Assembly: GCF_902167145.1 (NCBI RefSeq)
Contig: NC_050096.1
Coordinates: 79,790,683 to 79,854,682 of the forward strand
Reading direction: 5' to 3'
From: Zea mays
Lineage: Eukaryota; Streptophyta; Magnoliopsida; Poales; Poaceae
Length of the DNA stretch: 64,000 nt
Shown here: positions 11,009 to 21,448 of the stretch, in pieces
Layout: the number at the start of each line of letters is the position of its first letter
Position numbering within the stretch: position 1 is the first letter of the stretch
Program-made: the position numbers and the translations under genes
Notes under the pieces: model-generated
What the model was told of the DNA's origin: nothing
Databases searched by the model: none
Seen by the model: the letters and a program-made list of their open reading frames with translations, nothing else

Positions 11009-11912
11009 AATGTAGCATACATGTGTTTATGCCTTTGATCATGTTCATTATGCATTTTGTTGCTTATTGTGGTGCTCAAGTTGTACAAACACTCCCTGGA
11101 CCTCACAAGTCCTGTTTGCAAGTGATGCTCATATTTAGGGGGAGCTGTGCTACAACTTGACCCTTTGAGACTAACCATGTACTTGAGTTTGGTTGTTTTA
11201 GTCTCCAAGGAGAATTGAAAGGGAAAAGGTGGACTTGGACCATGCAAGACTTCCACTGCACTCCAATGAAAAGAGTAACTTCTCCAAGTTCATCTTTATA
11301 CTCTTATTGCCTTTGTGTTCTCTTTTGATGATTTTGGTGAGGCAATGGGGTTCTGGGGCCAAGATTGATCCCGTTTTGGTGCTTGATGCCAAAGGGGGAG
11401 AAAATAAAGGCCAAAGCAATAAATGGATCAGCTTCCACTTGAGAAATTTTGAAAATAGTAGATTAGAGCTTTTGGTTTGTCAAAACTCTTTTATTGTCTC
11501 TTATGTCAAAAGTTGGCCTCTTGTGGGGAGAAGTGTTGATTATGGGAAAAAGGGGGAGAAATTTTGAAAATAGTAGATTAGAGCTTTTGGTTTGTCAAAA
11601 CTCTTTTATTGTCTCTTATGTCAAAAGTTGGCCTCTTGTGGGGAGAAGTGTTGATTATGGGAAAAAGGGGGAGTTTTTGAAATCCTTGATCAAATTTCTT
11701 TGGAAAACCTCTCTTTATGTCTCTACAAGTGGTTTTGACTTAGAGATAGGAATTTGAGTTTGATTTGCAAAAACAAACCAAGTGGTGGCATAGAGTGATC
11801 CATATATGTCAAAATTGAACCAAAACAATTTTGAATTCATATTTGATTTGATTTTGTACTTGTTCTACTTGCTTTATGTTGTGTTGGCATAAATCACCAA
11901 AAAGGGGGAGAT
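11009..11912 (+). other. Non-coding 3' region of element A with repeated polypurine motifs
   Basis: No coding sequence is seen. At least five AAAGGGGGAG-like motifs occur (about 11137, 11389, 11550, 11664, 11900). Several polypurine tracts before the 3' LTR are a described Sirevirus trait. The last, at about 11898-11912 directly before the LTR, is the likely functional tract. Confidence 0.8.
11441..11670 (+). repeat. 115-bp exact-looking tandem duplication
   Basis: Copy 1 is 11441-11555 and copy 2 is 11556-11670. Each begins gagaaattttgaaaatagta and ends with a polypurine motif (ggaaaaagggg), so the duplication doubled a polypurine-like site. No difference was seen by eye. Confidence 0.9.
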
Positions 11913-13182
11913 TGAAAGGGAAATGTGCCCTTGGGCCATTTCTAAGTGTTTTAATAATTTAGTGTCCAACACAAGTGCCTAAGTGTAAAGAGGTGGACAA
12001 AGTACAAATCAAGGATAAAGGTATGTTTCTCAGACTTAGTACATTGTTTTATGGACTAATGTATTGTGTCTAAGTACTGGAAACAGGAAAAATCCAATTG
12101 TAAATGTCTTGGATCGAGCAGCCAAGACTCTGCTGAGTCTGGGAGCACTGGACTGTCCGGTGGTGCACCGGACAGTGTCCGGTGCGCCAGGCTGGTTCGA
12201 GCGAAGTGGCCGCTCTCGGGAATTCATCGGCGACGTACGGCTAAAATTCACCGGACTGTCCGGTGTGCACCGGACTGTCCGGTGTGCACCGGACTGTCCG
12301 GTGAGCCAACGGTCGGCCGGGCCAACGGTCGGCCGCGCAATCTGCGCGGGACACGTGGCCGAGCCAACGGCTAGAAGATGGCACCGGACTGTCCGGTGTG
12401 CACCGGACATGTCCGGTGCGCCAACGGCTCTCAGGCTGCCAACGGTCGGCTTCGCTATTTAAGGAAGGAAATCGGGCACCGGACAGTGTCCGGTGTGCAC
12501 CGGACTGTCTGGTGCGCCAGTCGACAGAAGGCAAGATCAGCCTTCCAAGATTGCTCCCAACGACTCCTAGCTGCCTTGGGGCTATAAAAGGGACCCCTAG
12601 GCGCATGGAGGAGTGTACCAAGATCTCCTAATCATTTCTAAGCACCAAGACATCGATTTCGCGCGTTCTTTTCATTGTGATAGCATATAGAGCTCTAGTG
12701 GAGTTGTGAACTCATTGAGTTGTGATGCGAGCTCTTGTTGCGACTTGTGTGCGTGTTGACACTCTGATTCTTGTGTCTTGTGTGCGTTGCTAATCCCTCC
12801 CTTGCTCCGTGTTCTTTGTGAATTTCAAGTGTAAGGGCGAGAGGCTCCAAGTTGTGGAGATTCCTCGCAAACGGGATTGAGATAAAGCAAGCAAAACACC
12901 GTGGTATTCAAGTGGGTCTTTGGACCGCTTGAGAGGGGTTGATTGCAACCCTCGTCCGTTGGGACGCCACAACATGGAGTAGGCAAGCGTTGGTCTTGGT
13001 CGAACCACGGGATAACCACCGTGCCATCTCTGTGATTGATCCTTGTTGGTTATTGTGTTTTGTTGAGGATTCCTCTTTAGCCACTTGGCGATTATTGTGC
13101 TAACAATTAACCAAGTTCTGTGGCTTAAGTTTTTTGAAGTATTACAGGATCACCTATTCACCCCCCCCTCTAGGTGCTCTCA
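11913..13182 (+). repeat. Right (3') LTR of element A
   Basis: 1270 bp, starting TGAAAGGG after the polypurine tract and ending GCTCTCA. Compared with the left LTR it has an extra GC-palindrome unit (about 12280-12300) and an extra copy of a ggccaacggtcggcc segment (about 12305-12330). It is followed by the GCTTA duplication. Confidence 0.95.
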
Positions 13183-13187
13183 GCTTA
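13183..13187. repeat. Target site duplication GCTTA, right copy (element A)
   Basis: Matches 4120-4124 exactly. Confidence 0.95.
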
Positions 13188-13485
13188 TATATTTGCTTTC
13201 AAGCAAAATATATGAATACAAAGTTTTAGTCCACAATATTATGTAGACATTTAATCATAAGTCCACATGTCTTATGATTTCCCTTGCTATTCATTTGGCG
13301 CTTGCACATCAAGCCGCAAAAGCACATAAGTTCTTTTCATAAGAACCATAAGAGAAAGCAAGCCTCTCATTTCCTCCAAAATGAGAGGCAAATTCCCATA
13401 TCATGCAAAAATGAAATGATCGTATCCAATGAACATTAAGGATAATTAAGCCCATTAGGCGAGTTTATCAAACTCTATTAAATTA
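13188..13485. other. Unclassified AT-rich sequence between element A and Helitron 1
   Basis: No coding potential. With 15019 onward it may be one older repeat split by Helitron 1, but I could not identify it. Confidence 0.4.
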
Positions 13486-13855
13486 CTAGCTGAGTGCTCG
13501 TGCGTTGCAACGGGAATATATAATACCAGTATACTACGATAACTTATATACAAAATATGTGTTATACTGTTATGAGAAAATGTTTTATAATTAATTTGTG
13601 ATTCTGGCCATACATAAATTTTATTATTTTAATCTATCTGTTTCACCACTATATTGCAACCATCAGTATCATGCAGACTTCGATATATGTCGCGATTTGC
13701 ATGGTCTCATCATTGGAGAGCACGTTCCATACATGCAGGAAGAAATTCCCTCGTACATCGTTAGTCATCAGACACGTACCACCATATGCTTTTGCTTAAA
13801 CAAAAAGGCAAGTGTGTGTGTTTATGAAGAAAATTAAAGGCAAGTCGGCACAAAA

Positions 13856-14442
13856 GCTACCCCAACGGTGGCGAGGATGACGAACTGGTCATTGTTGTCG
13901 GTCCTCCTCTGCGTCACCTCCTACGTCAAGATGACGTCACAGTCCTCGATATAGTAGTCGTCGAACGCGCGCAACATCAGCAGTAAAACGAAGTGCACCC
14001 TGGGCTCATCAACAAGGTAGTACCCCTGGCCGTTGCACCACCAGATGCGCTACTCCTCTATATACAACATGTTCAACGACACTCACACAACGTCAGCAAT
14101 GGCCATCGTCCCAACGCACAAGAATTCATGGCCGGTCAGTAGCGACTTACGTGGAAGGTTGGGCTTCAGGTCGATGATGAGTTGGACGACGTGATGGCGT
14201 CGTCATCGAATGCGATGCCCAGAACAACCCGAGAGTCGCCGACGTTGGCGACGACCATGAGGTCCCCCTGCTTGACGATGGACAGCACGGAGCAACCGCT
14301 CTGCACCGCGTCCAAGCGGCGGCTGCGCCGAAGCTTGTCGTACATAGCAGCACATGCGGCCACGTAGGACTGTTTCTAGAGATCAAGCTGGCAGTCGCCA
14401 AGTTTCTTCTCGTCGTTGATGAGCGACCTCAACACGAGTGCC
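13856..14442 (-). pseudogene. PP2C protein phosphatase fragment (Helitron-captured, broken)
   Basis: On the minus strand an exon begins after a tagcag acceptor at about 14442. It encodes the PP2C core around DAVQSGCSVLSIVKQGDL and MVVANVGDSRVVLG, the conserved Mg/Mn-phosphatase block. It ends near a gtaagt donor at about 14150. A second exon further left (about 14060-13856) carries EVTQRR and DQFVILATVG, the 'VILATDG' region, with the metal-binding Asp of that motif replaced by Val. Breaks seen: a TAG at about 14380, a frameshift around 14190-14200, and a TAG before EVTQRR. PP2Cs are Ser/Thr phosphatases; this copy cannot encode one. The captured introns suggest a genomic rather than cDNA source. 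Confidence 0.85.
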
Positions 14443-14640
14443 TCCTGCTAATGGTGTTTGTTCGGGGTTTTCAAGTAAGAAAGGATTCATGTTTGGCGTT
14501 GGTTTATAAAAATGACTCACAAGTCAGATCCATGGGAAAAATTATTAAGAAGAATAAATGTCACGCATGCAAAAAAGGAATTTAAGTTGAAAACGTTATT
14601 CAAACAAAAGAAATTGCATGCAAGGCTCTTCTTTAAATAC

Positions 14641-14690
14641 TACTCCCTCCATCCAAAAATATAATTCAAGAATTTCGGTGATACTTATCT
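14641..14690 (+). repeat. Stowaway-like MITE terminus
   Basis: tactccctccatccaaaaat is the typical end of a Stowaway (Tc1/mariner) MITE. Only this end was found nearby, so it is a fragment. Confidence 0.5.
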
Positions 14691-14780
14691 ACTACTACGC
14701 ATTGTGCAAGGGTAGCAGGCGAGCTTGGGGAGAGATGTAGTAGATGTGTTGTGTTTCCTGTTATAGATGTAGACATAAAC

Positions 14781-14858
14781 ACGCATGTGGTGTAGTGGTA
14801 ACTACTGCTAGCATTTGCTTGAGAGGTCGGGAGTTCGAATCCCCTTGGGGCCATGTGT
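14781..14858 (+). other. tRNA-related sequence with A and B boxes (SINE-like head)
   Basis: A box TGGTGTAGTGGT at 14788-14799 and B box GAGTTCGAATCC at 14831-14842 have tRNA-like spacing. The ends ACGCATG and CATGTGT can pair over 7 bp, but the anticodon arm and the spacing after the T arm do not fit a tRNA. It is best read as a tRNA-derived SINE head or decayed tRNA relic. Confidence 0.55.
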
Positions 14859-15018
14859 ATTTTTTTAATTTTAGCTAGACGTCGGCTGTACGGGGAAATA
14901 GGAATGGGAATGAGCTTTGCAGGGAGGGGAATGAGAATGATAGATATAGAATGGTGACAGAACATGGGAATGGACTGTGCGCGGGGAGGAGGGAATCAGA
15001 AAGGCAGAATAGTAGAGA

Positions 15019-17520
15019 TTATCCTTCAAATGGCTTAACCATTTTATCTTACTGCAAAATATATCATATATTCATATGTTGGAGAAATTCTGGTATCACA
15101 TAAAGTGTACCAACAGATTTTTGAAAAATTGGTGGACACAACGTAGATAATCTCCATGTCATGAAACAATGGAGTAGATCTCCCAGTAGTGGGCAAAACT
15201 TTTGCTGCCTGAAAGCAAGGTCTCTAGGCTGATATATTCAAGGAACATATCGCAACCAATGCTTAGGACTCCACTACCCTGTGCTTGACCAAAATTTCAA
15301 AAATAAAATGGAAATCACCATAAAGGTGAATAACTAACATCACATCTCCAACATATCTACTTAGGAAAAACACATATAGGTAATCATCATCATCTTATGA
15401 TGTAGACCTCTTATTGATGGGCAAATAACTTTTTGCTGTCTAAAAGCTTTGTCTCAGGGCAAATAAAATTCCAAAAACTTATTGCAGCTAAAGCCTAGAT
15501 CTCCATCATGTGTTGAATAATCCCAAGTCAAATATATATGCCTCATATTTTTCAAGAATTCATCATTTAATTAAGTAGAACTTAATTAAAAGAATTCTTT
15601 GAGTTGCTAGCATGACCGCAACGTCCTGTTATTTTGGATAGCACGTATAGGTAATCATCTCGAGAGATGTAGACCTCATAGAGATAGGCATTTCAAATGC
15701 TGGCTCAAGCACGGTCTCTGGACTACTAAACTCAATAAAAGAATTTAGCGCATCCAATGCTTAGGACTCTATCTACCTATGCTCTTAATCCAAAATAATA
15801 TAATTTTATTTTGCATGTAAACTATTCAGTTTCGACTTATTAATGTGCTATATTTTCCATGCAAACATAAAAGAATGCAAAAACAAAAGCAAGTCGAAAA
15901 TATGTGAATTATAAATGTAAATAAAATATAATTCACTATCAAGTCTATATTTTTTATAATAAAAATAGATAAGTATGTGCAATTACATATATCATCATCA
16001 GTCTAAATATGCAAATTTAGACGCACTAACTCAAATTAGAATTGAATGTACATATAAAACAATTTTATACTTAAATTCCAGAATTAAAATGATAAAATAG
16101 ATATTTTAAACCCATGGAAACAGCCCAGGCGGCCTGTCAGGCGCGCTAGGCAGCGGCCTGGTGGCCTGCACGCCGGCCTAGCCAAACAGGCCGGCCCAGG
16201 CGGCCCATCAGAGGCCATTCACACCCATAATATAAGGGGGCGGTTAGGGTTTCCCTAACCCTAACCACCCAACCAGGGAGGCGCCGCCGCCGTCTATAGG
16301 GAGGCAGATTGGGGCTCGAGGGCGACCGAGCCTCCGCCGCATCTGCGCGCTGGGGCTTGTGCTCGAGGAGGACCATTGGGGCCACGCCCGTGTGGGCGGC
16401 CAGGCCGCGTCCAAGCAGGTCGAGCGCGCCGTGTGGCCCTTGCCATGGGCTTACGCCAACGCCGGGGTTGAGCTCCCGTGCGGCCGTGGCCGGATCCGCG
16501 ACGCGCCAGGGCCAAGCAGCGCCCTCGCCGGAGGGGCTGGGTCGCGCCCGCACCGGAAACCGGCCGTCCTCGCCGGGCCCCGTGCCGCGCGCCCTTGCCA
16601 GGCGCCCTTGCCGAGGAGCCGCCAGGGGAGCGAGGCCACCCATGCCTTGTCCGCACAGGAGGCGGGCCGGACGCGCCAAGGCTGGCCGCGCGCACCACGC
16701 GCCTCGTGCCCACTGCCGGGACGCTCGGCTGCCGGGGCTGGAGCAAAGGGCTCCCGCGGAGGGTCGCTGGGGCCGGCACGCCCGCGAGGCTGCGGCGGTG
16801 GACTGCCAGCGCGCCCGCGTGGCTGCGTCTAGCGCGCCCGCGAGGCTGCGTGGCGGTCTGCCTGCACGCGCCCGCGAGGCTATGGCTACCCGCCCGCGAC
16901 GGGGCTCGCAGCGCCCGTGCCTTGGCGGCGCTTGGTCGTGCGGGCCTCGCCCCGTCGTGGCCGCGCCTTGCCCCCGCAGTCGCTGGCGTCACTGTCCAGC
17001 AGCGTCGATAGACCGCGCCAGGCTCGCCCGTGGCCGAGCGAGCGCCTGGGAGCGGCTGCTCACGCCCGTGTGGTGGTTGGCCCGCATCGGATTGGTGCGC
17101 GAGTGCACGGATTGGAGGGCTTGCCCAGCCACCACACGCGAGTGAACAAACGAATGTCGTAGTTCCTATCGATGGCATTCAACGGACATGATTCTTGAAG
17201 TACTTACACGGATGGAGGCCGATTAATCTCGCTAGAGCGAACGAGTACGGATGGAGGCCGTCCTCTTTGCTTCTGATGCTCTGCCTTGGCCGATTAATCT
17301 CGGTAGAGCACTTGCTGATAACGTATTGAGAGTCACTCGTAACGAGACAGAGAATAGAGAGAATGATAGCCATATGTATTTCAGAGATCATTACATTTAT
17401 ATAAAGTGAAGAGGTGTATTTCAAAGGATGTGTCTCTTAGAGAATACTGTCACATCCATTGGATCAATTGATCACATATGTAATATATATGTAATATTTT
17501 GTAACATAGCTCACGCTCGT
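15019..17520 (+). mobile_element. Unclassified LTR-like repeat region
   Basis: About 15160-15800 contains several diverged copies of a module (gtagacctc..., aaagcaaggtctc, caatgcttaggact). It is followed by a GC-rich block with a TATA-like site (TATAAGG, 16231-16237) and a leader-like GC stretch to about 17140, then AT-rich sequence. The pattern of an upstream region, TATA box and GC-rich leader resembles a plant LTR, but no TG/CA ends, primer site or pol were found. The large open frames at 16146-17178 exist on both strands and are GC artefacts. Confidence 0.35.
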
Positions 17521-18973
17521 GTTTCACTTGTCCGACGATGCCTCGGCGTGTGTAACGGGCCTCTGACTTTTCCATTTTTTTTATAAACAAACGGGAGGAG
17601 CAACCCTGGATTATGGGTTGTACAAAAGCTGGAAACCATTTGTTTCAGCGGATATGGTTTTTGGAAAAACTTCTATTAACTTCTTTTTAGTAAAAAACAG
17701 ATCATGTTCATAAGCCTGATCTTCTTTCTTCGAATGGATCTCAGTCAAGATCACGCTTTTTCATGGAAGATGGTCATTTTTTTTGAAGATGTCCACATAA
17801 GTTTCTTTCAGTTTTATACTACAATAAAATCAGCTTTTGGTCTAAAACACTTGTAACCTTTCAGCACTTTAATTAGCCTTTTGACTTTTGAGAAAAACAA
17901 AAGCATGTTCAAAAGCCCAACTAAAATAAAACTTTCAATACTCGTGGACTCCCGGGTTGCATCCGGTGCGTTGGGCAAGAAGCCCTTATTTGTATGAATA
18001 GAAATTGGGTTATCCTCGTTAAGGAGTAAAACAAATATGTACGAAATAAAAAGATCTGCTCCGCGATTTAAAAGGATACTACTCTCGTTGTAAAATAAAA
18101 ATAAGTGTCGTTCTCGTTTCTTAAAAATTAAATATGTCTAACTTACCAGATATGTGTAATAAAATATTATACTTACAGTATACAATTAATATTTGAACCA
18201 AACAGAAAAAGGATTGGCTACAGGTGGAGTCTTTCCTCTTTCGTCAGTCCCTCCCATCGAAGGACCAAGGAATTGTTTATGGATAGCAGCCGTGCAGAGC
18301 AGGCATCCACGTGAACACATCCAAATCGCTCCATCAGTCCAGCGCGATCCAGCTGTTCGACGCTAGTACACACACAGTACCATATCTGATGATCAGGGGT
18401 TCACGTGCCTAGGAAACTGAGGGATCCAGCGAGGCCGCAGCTGCTGCAGGATTCCTGTCCTGTTTGACAGAATCCATCTACAAAAATGCTACTCCGTTTC
18501 CTTTAATTATCGCTGGATAGTTCAATTTTGCACTATCTAGCGACAACTAAAACAAAACAGAGAGTAAGAAACACGTTCCAAAAGATCTCATGTGCAGGTT
18601 AACTAAAACCCCGTGCAGTAAATCCTAGAACACCATATAAAATAATAATAATTCTGTACAAAAGCAAGAGTCAAATACTAGCACAATCCATTACATCACA
18701 GACTGTAGTGCGCCCATATATATATATGGTACTAGTACTGATACAATAACAGTACGTAGCCTCTATTCGGCTCATGTTCATTGACATGGCTTATTCTAGT
18801 CCCACGATAGCGAAACACACGGTCTACTCGCTCCCTCGCAACATACTAGTATACTACTATAGGTCCATAGGAACAGGGAGAAGCATTATTATAATAATAG
18901 AAACAATAATAAGATTAGCTCGACACGTAATTGACGGAGAACGTCGCTTCGGCCCACCCGTGTGCGTATGGTT
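17521..18973. other. Intergenic sequence, downstream of the cystatin gene
   Basis: Nothing recognisable beyond AT-rich tracts and a short TA microsatellite at about 18716-18728. The last 200 bp include the probable 3' UTR of the cystatin gene, with AATAATA-like polyadenylation motifs on the minus strand around 18890-18915. Confidence 0.5.
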
Positions 18974-19363
18974 TCAGTGGGCGCGGGGCACCGGGTTGAA
19001 GGAGGCGAGCTGGCGGGTGCGGGTCCAGACCTGCTCGTACACGACGGCGACGTAGGGCACGGTGCGGCCGGCGGGGTCGGCGGCGTCGACGTAGAGGCGG
19101 TAGTTCATCCCGGACACGACCTGCTGCTCGCCGCGCACCACGCGGCGGAACCGCAGCCCGTCGGCGGCCAGCTTCTGGTGCTTCGCCTGCCCCAGCGCCC
19201 ACCCGCCTAGCTCCTGGATGTGCGAGTCGCTCACGTCAGGGATCGGGTTCCACCCGCCCAGCAGCGGGCCGCGCCCGCCGCCCAGCGCCGCGCGAGCAGG
19301 GACGGCGGCGAGGGCGGCGGCCACGAGGAGGAGGAGTGGGAGGCAGTGGCGGTGCGTCGCCAT
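18974..19363 (-). CDS. Secreted cystatin (cysteine protease inhibitor)
   Basis: The frame from ATG 19363-19361 encodes 129 residues without introns. Residues 1-26 form a signal peptide (a hydrophobic LLLLVAAALAAV core ending near ARA), so the product should enter the secretory pathway. The mature part has the phytocystatin marks: an N-terminal glycine region, the helix around residues 51-65 (ELGGWALGQAKHQK, matching the plant cystatin LARFAV-type signature), the QxVxG loop as QQVVSG (80-85), and a Trp in the second hairpin (QVWTRT, about 113). These three parts form the wedge that blocks papain-like proteases. Size fits a single-domain cystatin. The open frame extends upstream to 19747, but the ATG at 19363 directly starts the signal peptide. 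A TATA-like CATTTAAGT lies about 90 bp upstream. It is the only intact ordinary gene seen here. Confidence 0.93.
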   Translation of the reverse strand: MATHRHCLPLLLLVAAALAAVPARAALGGGRGPLLGGWNPIPDVSDSHIQELGGWALGQAKHQKLAADGLRFRRVVRGEQQVVSGMNYRLYVDAADPAGRTVPYVAVVYEQVWTRTRQLASFNPVPRAH

Positions 19364-19976
19364 GGAGGCTTTGGGATTCGTGAGTCGGGGGGCAGTTAGA
19401 TCTGGGAGACGTGACTGTTTCCTTGGCGTCCAAGACGGTTCTGGGCCACGGCACTTAAATGGACGACGAATCCTTTCAACCTTTTCCGTTAAGAAATAAA
19501 AAGAGGAATACTGGAGTACGTAACAATTGTCATTTATTCCCCTCTTCGGAAACCGTGTGACGAGGCGACGGGAACCGGGGGATTCCCGTGACGCCTGTCG
19601 TACTCGCACCCCATGCCCCTCTCTCGTACCGTCCCGTCGCACGCGGAAATCAGGGTGGCGGTGGCCCCGCCCGACGATGGTTGCGTGGCCTCGCCACAAG
19701 CGGACAATTACACTACACAACCAGTACACACGCACTGACACAGGCAAAACATACGTTGATACGTACGAGGGGAGTAGAGTAGTTGACTAGAGTATGCGAA
19801 AAGCTGAAATCTCGTGAGACAAAAGTTGATACTGCGGGGCAAAGGATGTGTGCGCCCGTGGCATTGTATTTTTTTTGTTAAAGTTTAGTAACTAAACAAA
19901 CAAATAGATTGACTAAAAGTGATTTGCTAAAGTTTACCACTTATTAGCATTTTAGCACAAAAAAATATTAAACTTA
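19364..19976. other. Cystatin upstream region and AT-rich spacer
   Basis: The first roughly 400 bp are moderately GC-rich and are the likely 5' flank of the cystatin gene. From about 19860 the sequence is AT-rich. No second gene was seen. Confidence 0.5.
19451..19460 (-). promoter_or_regulatory. Possible TATA element of the cystatin gene
   Basis: On the minus strand the sequence reads catttaagtg, about 90 bp upstream of the ATG. It is a weak TATA variant; no better candidate is nearer. Confidence 0.4.
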
Positions 19977-20640
19977 ACTAAAAGTAGAAGTGTACAATTG
20001 GGCTGGATCTGATGGGCTGACCCGAAGCACGAAAAAAACACAATCCAAACACGACACGCGGGCACGACCCAAAATATTTCGGCCGAACTGGCTCGAAATT
20101 ATGCATCTTATCGTGCTTGGACCTAGGTCGTGACACAAGGGCGGGCACGAGCACGACCTCTTTACGAAGGCACAAAATAGTACATTTACATGCACGAGAA
20201 GGCCCATATTCATTTAATCATCCGCTTCTAGCCATGCAAAATATCCGCTCAAATTTGGTTAGCTGCATGCTTAATCATAGAGATGAGGTGTCAACCATCA
20301 ATTGGTTTCGTGTTGTTTGATTTTTTAATTGTAAAGCTTGAAATGTTAATATCTACTAAATGATATATGTGTTTTTGAATTTCGAGCGTTGATGTGAATT
20401 TTAGGCTTGATATGAATTTTAGGGTCTATGTAAATTTCGGCTGCTCGAAATGAACCTGGCACGTTTAAGCCAATAATGTGCCGGACCGCGAGCCGAGAGC
20501 TAAGCCCATAGGTCGACACGACCTGACCCATAATAATTACGTGCCGAGTTGGGCCGACCCAAAATTCAATCGTGTCGGGTCTTTTTGGGCTTAGGGTGAG
20601 CCTGGCGGTCTGAACATACACCTATAACTAAAACTAAAAG
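19977..20640. mobile_element. Non-autonomous hAT-like element
   Basis: The inner part starts TAGAAGTGTACAATTGGG near 19985 and ends with ...GAACATACACCTA near 20624, so the ends form imperfect inverted repeats (TAG..GTGTA). ACTAAAAG occurs on both sides (19977-19984 and 20633-20640), an 8-bp duplication as expected for hAT. AACTAAAA-type sequence recurs locally, so the exact ends are uncertain. The interior is rich in GGGC/GCCC and repeats of cacgacc and is non-coding. Confidence 0.5.
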
Positions 20641-20816
20641 TGGTCCTCAAACCCCACTTTTCACTTAAGACTATCTCCAACCATTCCCTCTCCTAAATCC
20701 CCTATTCGTACTTTCCATTTATATTTCAATATTTCCCTCTCAACTATTCTTCTCCATATTTCACCTCTTCTCTATCCATTCCCCCTATCCATCCCCTTGA
20801 CTCTTTATTTAAGCTA
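20641..20816. other. Pyrimidine-rich MITE-like spacer
   Basis: It contains gactatctccaaccattccc, a sequence common at the end of short grass MITEs, but no partner end was located. Helitron 2 begins directly after it. Confidence 0.35.
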
Positions 20817-20950
20817 CTAGGTATATGCCCGTGCGTTGCTACTGAATCAATATGATAAAAATGCCCTAGCACATGCTGGCCTAACTGGATGGAAAACTTG
20901 AGTCCGAAGATCTCCTTCATCCTAATCTAGCAACTCTGAACCTAGCACAT

Positions 20951-20997
20951 TCTTGCCCTCTTCAATCTAGGTTACCAATGCCCTAGCACATGCTGGT
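20951..20997. repeat. 47-bp inverted repeat, arm 1
   Basis: tcttgccctcttcaatctag and the following 27 bp recur as the exact reverse complement at 25535-25581. It is immediately next to the direct repeat at 20996. Confidence 0.85.
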
Positions 20998-21448
20998 CTA
21001 ACTGAATGGAAACTTGAGTCCGAAGATCTCCTTCATCCTAATCTAGCCATATCTCTAAGGATAAAGACTAAAATATTTATTCTTATCTCAAGTGCTTATC
21101 TCATTCACCCCCTTTAGGCATCAACTGGACTACCTAGGCCTTCTCTGTCCTGGACCGACAGCTATAAGTCTTGCCTATGAAGGCATCCAGAACACATTGA
21201 GTAATACAAAAAGTTTCAACAATTTAGATATTTTAGCAATGCAACAGAATGAAACCATTATTATTGGCTCATAAAGTAAATAATGAATGATTTTCAATTG
21301 GTTAACAATGCATGCGAGACTTCTATCTCCATATTCTCCCTCCAATCCTGAATAGAAAAAATCAAGCATTTTTAAGTATGATAGTAAATTAGGAGCACAA
21401 CATCAGTACAAACTTAAATCCAAACAACAGGAAAAAGTAAAATAAAAA
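20996..21448. repeat. 453-bp direct repeat, copy 1
   Basis: Matches 25605-26057 without net gaps, with about 13 differences counted by eye (about 97% identity). Within the same area, the ccctagcacatgctgg...cctaatctag unit (about 65 bp) occurs twice (20870 and 20981). No protein similarity is seen. Confidence 0.85.

Larger units (their letters stand above)
4125..13182 (+). mobile_element. Element A: complete Sirevirus (Ty1/Copia) retrotransposon
   Basis: A 9.06-kb element with LTRs at both ends, a 5-bp target duplication, a methionine-tRNA-type primer site, gag, pol in the Copia order (protease, integrase, reverse transcriptase, RNase H), a long non-coding 3' stretch with repeated polypurine motifs, and a final polypurine tract. 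The large coiled-coil gag, the LTR palindromes (CACCGGACTGTCCGGTG) and the repeated polypurine motifs are known hallmarks of Sireviruses; the maize families Ji and Opie are the closest I know, without certainty which. It is structurally complete, but pol is interrupted by one in-frame stop. Element D (60751 on) is a more diverged member of the same group. Confidence 0.95.
13486..15018 (-). mobile_element. Helitron 1: non-autonomous Helitron carrying a PP2C fragment
   Basis: On the minus strand it starts TCTCTACTATTC (15018 downward) and ends CTAG (13489-13486). The 5' end is flanked by A and the 3' end by T, as expected for insertion between A and T without a target duplication. A CGTTGCAACG palindrome lies 17 nt inside the 3' end (13503-13512), in the place of the Helitron 3' hairpin. 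At 1.5 kb, with no Rep/helicase, it must be mobilised in trans. It carries a piece of a host phosphatase gene in its own orientation, a common feature of maize Helitrons. Confidence 0.8.

Noticed and set aside
14781..14858. Functional tRNA gene
   Set aside because: A and B boxes and end pairing are present, but no proper anticodon arm forms and the 3' part has extra bases.
16250..16270. Telomere-like ccctaaccctaacc
   Set aside because: Only about two imperfect units in a GC-rich leader; the plant telomere unit is CCCTAAA and would be long.
16146..17178. Overlapping open frames up to 294 codons on both strands
   Set aside because: Same GC effect; no recognisable domain and no preferred strand.
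19364..19747. N-terminal extension of the cystatin frame
   Set aside because: The frame is open to 19747, but the signal peptide begins exactly at the ATG at 19363 and the upstream part is unlike any cystatin.
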